NCBI GenBank assembly: GCA_021806765.1
Contig: JAJZQR010000002.1
Coordinates: forward strand, 1-64,000
DNA: 64,000 nt
Direction of reading: 5' to 3'
Source of the DNA: Chloroflexota bacterium
GTDB lineage: Bacteria > Chloroflexota > UBA6077
In this document: positions 32,563 to 41,783 of the stretch, piece after piece
How the letters are laid out: each line of letters begins with the position of its first letter
How positions within the stretch are numbered: the first letter of the stretch is position 1
Program-made: the position numbers and the translations under genes
The notes under the pieces: model-generated
What the model was told of the DNA's origin: nothing
Seen by the model: the letters and a program-made list of their open reading frames with translations, nothing else
Database searches by the model: none

Positions 32563-35217
32563 ATGAAGAGCAAGTTCCGGCTGCCGCGGCTCCTGCCCGC
32601 CCTCCTTATGGTTGCCAGCCTGGCCTTGCCTGGCTCAATCTCGGGGTTGGCGGCGCCCGCCCTCGACCCGACCCTCGCCCAGACCGAGGCGGCGCCCGCC
32701 CTGGCCCCATCCGTCGCCCCGAGTCAGACCGCCCTCCAGAGCCCGGACGCCTTCCTCGGCTTCGAGGTGGGGGCCGACCGGCAGCTGGCGGACTGGAACC
32801 AGATGCTCGATTACTTCGAGATGCTGGGGCGGGACTCCGATCGGGTTCATCTTCAGACCATCGGCGAGACCACCCTGGGCAGGCCGATGATCATGGCCAT
32901 CATCTCCTCTCCTGCTAATCTGGCCAGGCTGGATCGCTACCGGGAGATCCAGAAGAAGCTGTCCAACCCGCAGGGCCTCAGCGATGCCGAGCTGGCGGCT
33001 TTGATGGCCGAGGCCAAGCCGGTGGTGGCCATCAGCGCCTCCATCCACTCCACCGAGATCGCGGCCACCCAGATGTCGCTGAAGCTGGCCTACGAGCTTG
33101 CCTCCAGCGATGTCGCCAAAGTCGGTGAAGTTCTGGACCGTGTCATCCTGCTGCTGGTTCCATCCCTGAACCCGGATGGCCACCAGATGACGGTGGACTG
33201 GTACAGGAAGTACCTGGGGACCCCCTACGAGGGGACCGGCACCCCCTGGCTGTACCACTACTACGCGGGCCACGACGACAATCGCGACTGGTTCTCCTTC
33301 AATCTGAAGGAAACCCGAGCCTACGGGCGCCAGCTGTACCAGCTGTGGTTCCCGGAGATCGCCTGGGACGTCCACCAGATGGGGAACGGCGGCGCCCGCC
33401 TCTTCGTCCCGCCCTTCATGGACCCGTCCAATCCGGTCATCGATCCGGTGATCCTCCGCTCCCTCTACCTGCTGGGCGGCCACATCACCACCGACCTGGC
33501 TGCCGCCGGGATGAAGGGGGTGTCCACCAACGCCCAGTACGACTCCTGGTACCACGGCGCCAACCGCACTGCCCCGGCTTTTCATAACATGGTGGGCATC
33601 CTCACCGAGGCCGCCAGCGTGGACATCGCCAGCCCCATCACCCAGAGACTAGAGGATCTGGACATCCCCACCCGCGGGTTGCCGGATGCCCAGCACCCGC
33701 TGTCCGACTTCCCCGACGTATGGCCCGGCGGCGAGTGGCACCTGAAGGACATCGTCGACTACGAGGAGACGGCCGCCTGGTCCATCCTGACGGTGGCTGC
33801 CCGCTACGGGGATAGCTTCGTCAGGAACTTCGTCGACATGAACCGGCGCTCGGTGCTGAAGGGGCTGACCGAGTCCCCCTCCGCCTACGTCATCCCGGCC
33901 GAGCAGCGGGATCCGGTCACCACGGTCAGGATGATCAACACCCTGATCTTCCAGGGCATCCAGGTTTACAGGGCCGATGCGCCTTTCCAGGCCGACGGGA
34001 GGAGCTACTCAGCGGGGGCCTACGTGGTGCTCGCCTCCCAGCCCACGCGACCCAACGTCCTGGCGCTGCTGGGGAAGCAGAGCTACCCTGACCGGCGGAA
34101 CCCGGACGGCTCCCCCGAGATGCCGTACGACATCGTGGGCTGGACCCTCCCCATGCAGATGGGGGTCGCCTACGACGAGATCCAGAGCCTCTTCGACGCT
34201 CGGCTGAGCGAGGTCAAGGAAGCCGTTCCTCCGGCCGGCGTCGTGCTCTCCGGCCCCGCCTCCTACGGCTACGCCTTCGGGCCGGAGCAGAACGACGTCG
34301 CCACAGCCAGGATCCGCCTGCTAAAAGAGGGCTACCAGCTTGCATGGGCAACCGAGCCGCTGACTGTGGGGGATAAGAGCTTCGCCCCGGGCGCCACCAT
34401 CGTGAAGGCGCGGGACGGCCTGGTAGTCGAGCTGGCCTCCCTGGCCAGGGAGCTCTCCCTCAGCTTCTACCCCGTGGACTCGGCCCCCGCCGTCGAGATC
34501 CGGCAGCTCAGCTTGCCCCGGGTCGGCGTGTACGAGAGCTGGGCCGGCAACATGGACTCCGGCTGGCCCCGCTTCCTCTTCGACCGGTTCGAGATCCCCT
34601 TCGCCGAGCTGCACGATGCGGACGTCCGAGCCGGCGGGCTGGGCGACAGGTTCGACGCGATCGTGATCGCCGACCAGGGGACGGCCACCATCGTGAACGG
34701 CCGGCGGCCCGGCAGCTACCCGGAGGAGTACACCGGCGGCATCGGCGAGCAGGGTGTCGAAAGCCTCGATGCCTTCGTCCGGGGCGGCGGCACCCTGGTG
34801 ACCCTGGGCAACGCCGGGGACTTCGCCATCGAGAAGCTGGGGGTCCCGGTGAAGAACCTCCTCCGGGGCGTCGAGACCAGCCGGTTCTACGCCCCCGGCT
34901 CCATCCTGGCCGGCAAGGTGGACAGCAGCCAGCCCCTGGGCTTCGGGATGGGCGAGAGGGCCGACTTCTACTTCACCAACAGCTCGGCCTACGAGGCCGC
35001 CGAGGGCGTGACCGTCGCTACCTACGGCGACGGCGCCCTCCTGCGGAGCGGCTGGCTCCTGGGCGAGAGGTATCTGCAGAACAGGGGAGCCGCGGTGGAC
35101 GTGGCGCTGGGGAACGGTAAGGTGGAGATGATCGGTTTCCGGAGTCAGCATCGTGCCCAGAGCGACGGCACCTTCAAGCTGCTGTTCAACGCCCTCTTCT
35201 ACGCCACCGTGAGGTGA
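32563..35217 (+). CDS. Exported M14 family zinc carboxypeptidase
   Basis: The 884-aa protein starts at ATG 32563, with GAGG 5 nt upstream. The N-terminus is a signal peptide (KSKFRLPRLLPALLMVASLALPG) ending near an Ala-rich site, then a Pro/Ala linker. The M14 domain has H162-STE-E165 in ISASIHSTEIAATQ, then LLVPSLNPDGH, the usual NPDG motif, and WDVHQMGNGG with a later His ligand. The C-terminal half (from about 560) is a glutamine-amidotransferase-like beta/alpha region with no obvious catalytic triad, common in these large M14 proteins. It probably degrades extracellular peptides. Confidence 0.87.
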   Translation: MKSKFRLPRLLPALLMVASLALPGSISGLAAPALDPTLAQTEAAPALAPSVAPSQTALQSPDAFLGFEVGADRQLADWNQMLDYFEMLGRDSDRVHLQTIGETTLGRPMIMAIISSPANLARLDRYREIQKKLSNPQGLSDAELAALMAEAKPVVAISASIHSTEIAATQMSLKLAYELASSDVAKVGEVLDRVILLLVPSLNPDGHQMTVDWYRKYLGTPYEGTGTPWLYHYYAGHDDNRDWFSFNLKETRAYGRQLYQLWFPEIAWDVHQMGNGGARLFVPPFMDPSNPVIDPVILRSLYLLGGHITTDLAAAGMKGVSTNAQYDSWYHGANRTAPAFHNMVGILTEAASVDIASPITQRLEDLDIPTRGLPDAQHPLSDFPDVWPGGEWHLKDIVDYEETAAWSILTVAARYGDSFVRNFVDMNRRSVLKGLTESPSAYVIPAEQRDPVTTVRMINTLIFQGIQVYRADAPFQADGRSYSAGAYVVLASQPTRPNVLALLGKQSYPDRRNPDGSPEMPYDIVGWTLPMQMGVAYDEIQSLFDARLSEVKEAVPPAGVVLSGPASYGYAFGPEQNDVATARIRLLKEGYQLAWATEPLTVGDKSFAPGATIVKARDGLVVELASLARELSLSFYPVDSAPAVEIRQLSLPRVGVYESWAGNMDSGWPRFLFDRFEIPFAELHDADVRAGGLGDRFDAIVIADQGTATIVNGRRPGSYPEEYTGGIGEQGVESLDAFVRGGGTLVTLGNAGDFAIEKLGVPVKNLLRGVETSRFYAPGSILAGKVDSSQPLGFGMGERADFYFTNSSAYEAAEGVTVATYGDGALLRSGWLLGERYLQNRGAAVDVALGNGKVEMIGFRSQHRAQSDGTFKLLFNALFYATVR

Positions 35218-35289
35218 CGACCATTCGGAGTCATCATGCCCCAGACGGGGCACCATCGAGAACGGAAATGGCTTCCGCAGGCTAGGCCG

Positions 35290-35363
35290 ATGTAGGGCGG
35301 GGGTTTATCCCCCGCCGCCCACGGCTCGTGGTTGCCGGGCGGCGGGGCACAAGACCCCGCCCT
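35290..35363. repeat. GTAGGGCGGGG inverted-repeat element
   Basis: The ends are GTAGGGCGGGG and CCCCGCCCTAC, with inner inverted segments (CCCCGCCGCCC / GGGCGGCGGGG). This third type of short palindromic repeat in the window sits alone in the gap before rsmI. The remaining gap holds only a weak TATAAT-like box at 35459 upstream of rsmI. Confidence 0.7.
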
Positions 35364-35515
35364 ACGCCATTTCTAGATCAGTGCGGTGACAAGCCACCGC
35401 ACTCCAAGTCCGCCTGCCGCCGGCCCGCCATCCCCATTTCCGCTTCTTCTAAGTCGGCTATAATCGTCCCAGAGACTCGGGCTGCTTGGTGTAGCCCCAC
35501 CTGGAGGCACCAACC

Positions 35516-36343
35516 GTGGGTACCCTGTACGTGGTGGCTACCCCCATCGGCAACCTGGAGGACATAACGTTGCGGGCCCTGCGGGTCCTGAAGGAGGTGG
35601 ACCTCATAGCCGCCGAGGACACCCGCAAGACCCTGAAGCTGCTCTCGGCCTACGACATCCACAAGCCGATGGAGAGCTACCATCGCCACAGCGGGCCGGG
35701 CAAGCTGGTGCGGCTGCTGGAGAGTCTCCAGACCCAGGACCTGGCGCTGGTTTCCGAGGCCGGCATGCCTGGTATCTCCGACCCCGGCCAGGAGCTGATC
35801 GCGGCGGCCATCGAGAGGGGGATAGCGGTGGTGCCGGTGCCGGGTCCCTCCGCCCCTGTGACCGCCCTGGTGGTATCGGGGCTGCCCACCGACCGGTTCC
35901 TCTACCTGGGCTTTCTGCCCCGGGTAAGGGCCGATCGCCGCCGTCTGCTCCAGTCGGTAGCCGGACAGCCCTACACCCTCGTCCTCTTCGAGGCCCCCCA
36001 CCGGCTCCTGGCGGCGCTGGCCGACCTGGAACAGACCCTCGGCGATCGTCGCGCAGCGGCCGCCAGGGAGCTCACCAAGATCCACGAGGAGGTGGTTCGG
36101 GGGAGGATCTCGGAGCTGAGGGCGACCTTCGAGGCACGGGCGCCTCGGGGGGAGTTCACCCTGGTGATCGGCCCGCCCGAGGAGACCCCTGAGCGGCCGG
36201 AAGAGGCCCCAGGCGAGCCGTTGGAGGCCATGGCCCGACGGCTGAGGTCCGAGGGGGTTTCCAGCAAGGAGGCGATCGGCAGAATGATGGAGGCCACCGG
36301 GGTGGGGCGACGGGAGGCTTACCGGGCCTGGCTGGTTTCTTAA
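35516..36343 (+). CDS. rsmI: 16S rRNA (cytidine-1402 2'-O)-methyltransferase
   Basis: The 275-aa protein is of the tetrapyrrole-methylase fold. It has TLYVVATPIGNLEDITLRAL (of which VATPIGNLEDIT is diagnostic for RsmI), AAEDTRKT, SEAGMPGISDPG and VPGPSAPVTAL. It methylates C1402 of 16S rRNA with SAM. Start is GTG with GGAGG 9 nt upstream; a TATAAT box lies about 50 bp before it. The C-terminal part (KEAIGRMMEATGVGRREAYRAWL) is the usual small helical tail. Confidence 0.95.
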   Translation: MGTLYVVATPIGNLEDITLRALRVLKEVDLIAAEDTRKTLKLLSAYDIHKPMESYHRHSGPGKLVRLLESLQTQDLALVSEAGMPGISDPGQELIAAAIERGIAVVPVPGPSAPVTALVVSGLPTDRFLYLGFLPRVRADRRRLLQSVAGQPYTLVLFEAPHRLLAALADLEQTLGDRRAAAARELTKIHEEVVRGRISELRATFEARAPRGEFTLVIGPPEETPERPEEAPGEPLEAMARRLRSEGVSSKEAIGRMMEATGVGRREAYRAWLVS

Positions 36344-36367
36344 TCGTTATGCTACAATCGACTCGGG

Positions 36368-37147
36368 ATGTTGGTTGACACTCACGCTCACCTGACGATG
36401 GCGCAGTTTGCCGCGGACCTGCCGGCGGTGCTGGATAGGGCTGCGGCCGCTGGCGTCACCACCGTCGTCTGCGTGGGGGTGGATCTCCCATCTAGTCGGG
36501 AGGCCATCGATCTGGCGCAGCGCCATCAGGGGGTGGTGGCTGCGGTCGGCGTTCATCCGAACGAGGCAGCCGATCTGCCCGCGGGATGGTTGGAGGAACT
36601 GCGAGCCCTTACCCGAATGCCGCGAGTGGTGGCTGTAGGGGAGATAGGGCTCGATTACTACCGGCAGCGGACGGAACGCCCGCGGCAGCAGGAGCTGTTC
36701 CGATCTCAACTGCAGCTGGCCCGGGAACTGGGGCTTCCGGTGGTGGTCCACAACCGCGAGGCGGACGCAGACGTGGCGGAGATCCTGATGGAATGGGCCG
36801 GAGGGCTCCCGCCGCAGCATCCCAGGGGGGTGTTGCACTGCTTCTCGGGGGATCTCCCCCTGCTGCAGCGCTGTGTCGCGGCGGGTTTCTACGTCTCCTT
36901 TGCCGGACCCATCACCTTCCGGAACGCCCGCGGGGCCGCCCAGATCGTCGCCGCGGCACCCCGCGACCGGCTGCTGGTGGAAACCGATGCCCCCTACCTG
37001 GCGCCGCATCCCCACCGTGGGAAGCGGAACGAGCCCGCCTACGTGCGGTTGGTGGCGGAGCGGATGGCTGAGCTTCGCAACGAGAGCCTGGACGATATCG
37101 CGGCGGCCACGAGCGGGAACGCCGCGAGACTACTTGGGCTGGGGTAG
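36368..37147 (+). CDS. tatD: TatD family metal-dependent hydrolase/DNase
   Basis: The 259-aa protein is a TIM-barrel amidohydrolase. Metal ligands are visible in VDTHAHLTM (HxH), GEIGLDYYR (Glu), VVVHNRE (His), LHCFSGD (His) and ETDAPYLAP (Asp). TatD proteins are 3'-5' exonucleases and possibly D-aminoacyl hydrolases. It starts 24 bp after rsmI, just after a TACAAT box. Confidence 0.93.
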   Translation: MLVDTHAHLTMAQFAADLPAVLDRAAAAGVTTVVCVGVDLPSSREAIDLAQRHQGVVAAVGVHPNEAADLPAGWLEELRALTRMPRVVAVGEIGLDYYRQRTERPRQQELFRSQLQLARELGLPVVVHNREADADVAEILMEWAGGLPPQHPRGVLHCFSGDLPLLQRCVAAGFYVSFAGPITFRNARGAAQIVAAAPRDRLLVETDAPYLAPHPHRGKRNEPAYVRLVAERMAELRNESLDDIAAATSGNAARLLGLG

Positions 37148-37185
37148 CCGCCAGCCTCATAAGCCTTATCTGAAGAGGGAGTAGC

Positions 37186-38160
37186 TTGGGTCCTACGCCG
37201 ACTGCAACGATATTTGCACTGGTGCAGAACGACCTGGCGGCCGTTGAGAGGACGCTGGCACGGGCTGTGGAGACGGAAGACCAGCTGATGCGCCAGTTGC
37301 TCAGCTTCGTCCTGCCGGGCACCGGCAAGAGGCTGCGCCCTGCCCTGGCTCTTCTCTGTGGCAGGGTGAACGAGTACCGTCCCGAACCCCTGGTGTGCTT
37401 TGCCGCTGCCCTGGAGATGCTGCATACGGCTACCCTGGTCCACGACGACATCGTGGACGAGGCTGCGGTCCGGCGAGGCGAACGCACCCTTAACCGACAG
37501 GTCAACAACTCCATCGCCGTCCTGGTAGGCGACTACATGTTTGCGCAGTCGGCGGCCCACACGGCGGCCACACGCCACCTGGACGTGATCTCCAGTTTCG
37601 CGCAATCTTCTATGACCATCATCAGCGGGCAGATCGACGAATCCTGGTCCGACGGGGGGGTCAGCCTGACCAGGGAGCAGTACCTCCGCCGCATAGGACA
37701 CAAGACCGCGGCCCTCTTCGCGCTGGCCGCCGAGGGCGGCGGCTTGCTCAGCAACGCCCCCGTGTCGGTCGTGAGCGCCATGAGCCGCTACGGCTACCAG
37801 TTGGGATTGGCCTTCCAGATCGTGGACGACATCCTGGACGTGATCGGGGACGAGGAGATGCTGGGCAAGCCGGTGGGCAGCGACGTCCGGCAGGGCACCG
37901 TGACGCTGCCGGCCATCCTGGTGCGCGACCAGATCCCGGAAGCGGTCTTCAGATCCGCCTTCCTGGGGGACGGCGGCCGCGAGGAACCGATTCGGTCGGT
38001 GTTGGAGACGATCCGGAATGGTGGGGGCATCGACGGCTCATACGCCGAGGCCGAACGGCTGGTGGCCGAGGCCCGCGATGCCCTGGAGTCTCTACCCGAC
38101 GGGGAGGTACGCCAGGGACTCCAGGATCTGGCGGGCTTTGTCGTTCGCAGGATAGCCTGA
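37186..38160 (+). CDS. Polyprenyl synthetase
   Basis: The 324-aa protein is a trans-isoprenyl diphosphate synthase. It has TGKRLRPALALL, the first Asp-rich motif in LVHDDIVDEAAVRRG, GDYMFAQSA, and the second Asp-rich motif FQIVDDILDVIGD. The small residue (Ala) five positions before the first motif suggests a long-chain product such as a quinone side chain, rather than FPP or GGPP (family knowledge, not proof). Start TTG 37186 follows GAGGGAG. It lies 38 bp after tatD. Confidence 0.92.
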   Translation: MGPTPTATIFALVQNDLAAVERTLARAVETEDQLMRQLLSFVLPGTGKRLRPALALLCGRVNEYRPEPLVCFAAALEMLHTATLVHDDIVDEAAVRRGERTLNRQVNNSIAVLVGDYMFAQSAAHTAATRHLDVISSFAQSSMTIISGQIDESWSDGGVSLTREQYLRRIGHKTAALFALAAEGGGLLSNAPVSVVSAMSRYGYQLGLAFQIVDDILDVIGDEEMLGKPVGSDVRQGTVTLPAILVRDQIPEAVFRSAFLGDGGREEPIRSVLETIRNGGGIDGSYAEAERLVAEARDALESLPDGEVRQGLQDLAGFVVRRIA

Positions 38161-38203
38161 TTGCGCTGTTCGCCCTCTCCCCGTCATCATACGGAGTATC
38201 GTT

Positions 38204-39295
38204 ATGAAGGTGACCTTTCCCCACGCCGGCCAGGCGTGGGTTCCCCTCTCAACGGTCATTTCCAAGGCGGGGATCGAGTGCATCGTCCCGCCGCCCACCA
38301 GCAAGCAGACCCTCTCCCTGGGGGTGAAGTACTCCCCCGAGTGGGTCTGCCTCCCATTTAAGCTGAACCTCGGCAACTTCATCGAGGGGCTGGAGATGGG
38401 GGCGGACACCCTGCTGTACGTGGCCGGGCCGGGGCTGTGCCGGTTGGGATACTACGCCAAGGTGTCGGAGCAGATCCTGCGCGACGCGGGATACCAGTTC
38501 GAGATGCTGACCTTCGATTGGCAGGACAAGCAGATCTTGGCGCTGGGGGAGTTCCTGCGCGGGGTTCTGGGCAATCGGTCCTGGCCTCAGATAGTGGGAG
38601 ACATCAAGTTCGGCCTGAGCCAGTTGAAGGTGATGGACGAGCTGGAGAAAACGGCTCACCACCTGCGCCCGCGGGCACTGAAGCCGGCGGAGATCACCAA
38701 CGTCTGGCGGACGGCGGGACAGCGGGTGGCCAAGGCCTGGACCCCAGCCGATCTGAAACGGGTCAAGACCGAGATCATGGCGGAGTACAACTCGGTGCCG
38801 TTGAACCCCGAGGCCAATCCCCTTCGGGTGGCGCTGCTGGGCGAGTTTTTCATGGTGATCGAGCCCTTCGTCAACCACGACGTCGAGGACATGCTGGGGA
38901 AGATGGGGGTGGAGGTGGTGAGGCACGCCTCCTTCAGCGACTGGGCCTGGAGCTGGCTCTTCCTGGAGGCCCTGGGCCTCAGCCATGGGAAGAAGGTCAA
39001 GAAGGCGGCCGCCCCCTACCTCAGTCGCGACGTCAGTGGCGACGCGGTCCAAACCCTGGGCGAGACGATCCTCCACCAGAAGGAGGGTTTCGACGGCATC
39101 ATCCACCTGCTGCCCCTGACCTGCATGCCCGAGATCATCGCCCAGAGCATCATGCCCCGGGTGACCAAGGACCACGAGATTCCGGTGCTCTCCATCGTCC
39201 TGGACGAGCAGATGGGCAGGGCCGGCTTCGTCACCAGGATCGAGGCCTTCGTGGACCTCATGCAGCGACGGCGGACGTACAAGAAAGCTGGCTAG
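38204..39295 (+). CDS. CoA-dehydratase activase-related (DUF2229-like) protein
   Basis: The 363-aa protein resembles the C-terminal DUF2229/HgdB-like part of 2-hydroxyacyl-CoA dehydratase activase proteins: GVKYSPEWVCLPFKLNLGNFIEG, then LYVAGPGLCRLGYYAKVSEQIL, LLGEFFMVIEPFVNHDVEDMLGK, and near the end LDEQMGRAGFVTRIEAFVDL. No ASKHA ATPase domain (GxGStTxK) is present, so it is a stand-alone half. Conserved Cys residues (CLPF, GLCR, TCMPE) could ligate an Fe-S cluster. The function is unknown. It ends 92 bp before a strong terminator. Confidence 0.82.
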   Translation: MKVTFPHAGQAWVPLSTVISKAGIECIVPPPTSKQTLSLGVKYSPEWVCLPFKLNLGNFIEGLEMGADTLLYVAGPGLCRLGYYAKVSEQILRDAGYQFEMLTFDWQDKQILALGEFLRGVLGNRSWPQIVGDIKFGLSQLKVMDELEKTAHHLRPRALKPAEITNVWRTAGQRVAKAWTPADLKRVKTEIMAEYNSVPLNPEANPLRVALLGEFFMVIEPFVNHDVEDMLGKMGVEVVRHASFSDWAWSWLFLEALGLSHGKKVKKAAAPYLSRDVSGDAVQTLGETILHQKEGFDGIIHLLPLTCMPEIIAQSIMPRVTKDHEIPVLSIVLDEQMGRAGFVTRIEAFVDLMQRRRTYKKAG

Positions 39296-39318
39296 CGTTG
39301 CCGGCGACACGGGTTTCC

Positions 39319-39375
39319 GTAGGGGCGAACCTCGTGTTCGCCCAGCCCCAAGGCGATCACAAGGATTGCCCCTAC
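39319..39375. repeat. GTAGGGGCGAA inverted-repeat element
   Basis: GTAGGGGCGAACCTCGTG at the left end and GGATTGCCCCTAC at the right end are inverted, with inner TTCGCCC/GGCGATC segments. It resembles widespread short palindromes seen in other genomes (recall). It lies just before the terminator after the DUF2229-like gene. Confidence 0.6.
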
Positions 39376-39386
39376 AAGAATCAACC

Positions 39387-39413
39387 AGGGCGCTCCCGAG
39401 GGAGCGCCCTTTC
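39387..39413 (+). terminator. Rho-independent terminator
   Basis: A perfect 10-bp stem (AGGGCGCTCC / GGAGCGCCCT) with loop CGAG is followed by TTC. It ends the rsmI-tatD-prenyl synthase-DUF2229 run and faces the opposite-strand gene ending at 39500. Confidence 0.75.
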
Positions 39414-39499
39414 AATACTGTTATCGTTGATGGCCGCAGACCATCAGAGCCCTTCCGGGGCGGCGAGACGACGTCGGCCTTCAGAGGAGATCGGTCCGG

Positions 39500-39784
39500 C
39501 TAGCTCTGGGCCGTAGCCTGATCGCGGGCAAACAGGCTACGGGCATCCTCGCCCACGCCCAGTTCGATGCAGTCGCAAAAGGTGGAATAGATCGCCTTGT
39601 TCAACAGCTTCGCCCACCGATCGTTGGAACCGGCCAGGGCGGCGTGCTCACGCCGGACCCTCAGCAGCCGCTCCAAGCGCAGTAGGAAGAAGAGCTGGAC
39701 CTCGCTGTAGGGCTTGATCCTCGCCTGCCGCTCACTCCTCTGACCCTCTATTGACTTGACGTTCCAAGGTTCCACCCCGCTCAT
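39500..39784 (-). CDS. Small uncharacterised helical protein
   Basis: The 94-aa protein is not recognised. It is predicted helical and charged (QLFFLLRLERLLRVRREHAAL), with a later AIYSTFCDCIELG. GGGGAGAA lies about 6 nt before the ATG, which supports a real gene. It begins 42 bp after the Lrp-domain gene and may be co-transcribed with it. Confidence 0.55.
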   Translation of the reverse strand: MSGVEPWNVKSIEGQRSERQARIKPYSEVQLFFLLRLERLLRVRREHAALAGSNDRWAKLLNKAIYSTFCDCIELGVGEDARSLFARDQATAQS

Positions 39785-39826
39785 TGCAGTTCTCCCCAGC
39801 AGACCGCTGCTGGTTTCGTCCTGACT

Positions 39827-40060
39827 CTAGGAGTCGACAGCCAGGCAGGTCATAGTCTTGCTGATGCCTGGGATGCCTCGGACCTCGTTGAGCACGAGCC
39901 GTCCGATGGAATTGGCATCGTCACCCTGGGCTACGGCGATCACGTCGTAAGGGCCAGTCACGACGTCGGCCACGGCGATGCCGGAAACCCGACGCAGGGT
40001 ATCGACTACCTCCTTGCTCTTGCCACCCACCGTTTCGATAAGGACGTATGCTCGCTGCAT
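39827..40060 (-). CDS. Lrp/AsnC ligand-binding domain protein (no HTH)
   Basis: The 77-aa protein consists only of the AsnC/RAM effector domain: AYVLIETVGGKSKEVVDTLRR, then VADVVTGPYDVIAVAQGDD, ending CLAVD. Stand-alone RAM proteins bind amino acids and may form mixed oligomers with full Lrp regulators. Length fits the stand-alone family. Confidence 0.88.
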   Translation of the reverse strand: MQRAYVLIETVGGKSKEVVDTLRRVSGIAVADVVTGPYDVIAVAQGDDANSIGRLVLNEVRGIPGISKTMTCLAVDS

Positions 40061-40194
40061 CGGCGTTCACCTTCCGGTGGAATTCTCCGAGAGCCACGCA
40101 CGGGCTGTCGCCACCAACCCCATATTAGGCCTTCCCACGGCGATGTCAATACCTTTACGGTACTGTTCCAGTGCACTAGCTGTGCCCACGCCGG

Positions 40195-40217
40195 CCCTCT
40201 CCCTAGGGGGGAGAGGA
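40195..40217. repeat. CTCTCCC palindrome, variant (copy 8)
   Basis: CCCTCTCCCTAGGGGGGAGAGG is an imperfect member of the family, broken by an extra G. It overlaps the region just after the MmgE/PrpD stop codon at 40220. Confidence 0.6.
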
Positions 40218-40219
40218 GG

Positions 40220-41554
40220 TCACGGCGCGGCCAGTTCGATGAGGGGCGAGACGCTCTCCAGCCTCTCCAGCCGCCCCACCTCTTCCACCAGCCTCTCGGC
40301 CTTCTCCCGGGGCAGGACCGGCAGCACCAGCTCCATGAACTTGCCCACCAGCTCCTCGTCCGGCACCGGATTCCCCGGGGTCCCGGAGGCTGCCTCCACC
40401 CGCTCCTGCAGCTCGCGGCCGTCCAGGGTCCGCACCGTCACCACCGCCTGGCCCTCGCCCAGACCAGGCTCCACCACGGCCCGCACCCGGTCCCTCAGTG
40501 CCACCACGTCCTCTCGATTCACCTTCTCGTCGGTGAACTGGGACTCTCGGGCGTTCCCCTCGACCAGCGCGATGGCCGCGCAGAAGTAGATGCTGAACTT
40601 TCCTTCCAGGCCCGTTCGAGGCGCCTTCTTGCCCGTCAGCTCCAGCACCAGGGGGTGAACCCTGGTTTCTATCTCTCTCACCTGAGCGGGCTGAAGGCCG
40701 TATCGCTGGCGGAGCCTCCTCACCCCATCGATGGTGGGGTGGGTCACCACGCCGCATGCGTAGGGTTTGAAGCCGTTCTCCAGCATCAGGTAGTCGCGGC
40801 CCAAACCCTCGACGGCCTTCGAGAGATCGTGCTCGCCGGCAAGGACGCTGCAGAAGCCCCGCCGCGCCTCCAGGACCTCCGTGGAGGCGGTGAAGCCCTT
40901 CTCGGCCAGCAGCGCCGAGAGCAGACCGTTGGAGGCCGCCTTGCCCACGTGGAGCGACTTCGCCATGGAGCCAAACATCTCCCGAAGTCCCGAGGCCTGG
41001 GTCCCGGCCAATCCCAGGGCGTGGGTGATCCGCTCGGGGTCCAATCCCAGCAGCCGGCTCGAGGCGGCCGCTGCGCCGAAGGTGCCCACGGTGCCGGTGA
41101 TGTGCCAGCCCACGTCGTAGTGGGACGGGTAGACCGCCGTCCCCACCCGCAGCTCCGCCTCCATCCCGAGGGCAAGGCCGGTGATCAACCGGCGCCCATC
41201 CAACCCCTTCCACTCGGCCAGAGGCAGGGCGGCCGACAGCACCGGGCCGGTGGGATGGATCACCGTGGCCAGGTGGGTGTCGTCGAAATCCAGCACGTGG
41301 GACATCGCCCCGTTCACCATGGCCGCGTTTGGGGCGGAGCTCCTGGCGCGGGAGCCCAGCAGGGTGGCCTGGGGATGGCCTCCAATCTCCTGGACGGTTT
41401 CGGCCAGAAGACGCACCGCCTGATGGCGAGACGCTCCCAGCGCCACACCCAGGTAGTTCAGAACGCACCGCTTGCTTTCCCGCACGACTTCCTGGGGAAG
41501 TTGCTCGAAAGTGGTTCGGGCTACGTAGTCGGCCAGTTGCCTGGTGGCCCCCAT
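40220..41554 (-). CDS. MmgE/PrpD family protein
   Basis: The 444-aa protein matches the MmgE/PrpD family: NGAMSHVLDFDDTH near residue 85, HPTGPVLSAALPLAE, GYxx-type core GWHITGTVGTFGAAAA, KSLHVGKAASNGLLSALLA, and KPYACGVVTHPTIDG. Members include 2-methylcitrate dehydratase and cis-aconitate decarboxylase; which reaction applies here is not clear because no propionate-cycle genes are nearby. GGGAG lies 8 nt before the ATG. Confidence 0.9.
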   Translation of the reverse strand: MGATRQLADYVARTTFEQLPQEVVRESKRCVLNYLGVALGASRHQAVRLLAETVQEIGGHPQATLLGSRARSSAPNAAMVNGAMSHVLDFDDTHLATVIHPTGPVLSAALPLAEWKGLDGRRLITGLALGMEAELRVGTAVYPSHYDVGWHITGTVGTFGAAAASSRLLGLDPERITHALGLAGTQASGLREMFGSMAKSLHVGKAASNGLLSALLAEKGFTASTEVLEARRGFCSVLAGEHDLSKAVEGLGRDYLMLENGFKPYACGVVTHPTIDGVRRLRQRYGLQPAQVREIETRVHPLVLELTGKKAPRTGLEGKFSIYFCAAIALVEGNARESQFTDEKVNREDVVALRDRVRAVVEPGLGEGQAVVTVRTLDGRELQERVEAASGTPGNPVPDEELVGKFMELVLPVLPREKAERLVEEVGRLERLESVSPLIELAAP

Positions 41555-41783
41555 GAGCGGTGTCTCCCTTCCTCACAGTTGTTTTGGCATCGAGCCTCGA
41601 CAGGAACAGGGTTTCGGGGCGCTAATCATAGGCCGTAGATCCGCCGCGTGGCAATTATGCCCCCGATCCTACTATAATGGGTTTCCAATCCATCGGGCGG
41701 CCGTGCAGGTGACTTTTCCCCGGGCCTTATGGTAAACTCGCGCGCGGCACTACAGTCGTGTCATCGGTGGAGGTTTTCCCCCC

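Noticed and set aside
41673..41678. TATAAT box upstream of the xerD-like gene as its promoter
   Set aside because: No acceptable -35 box at 16-19 bp, and it is more than 100 bp from the start codon; too weak to list.
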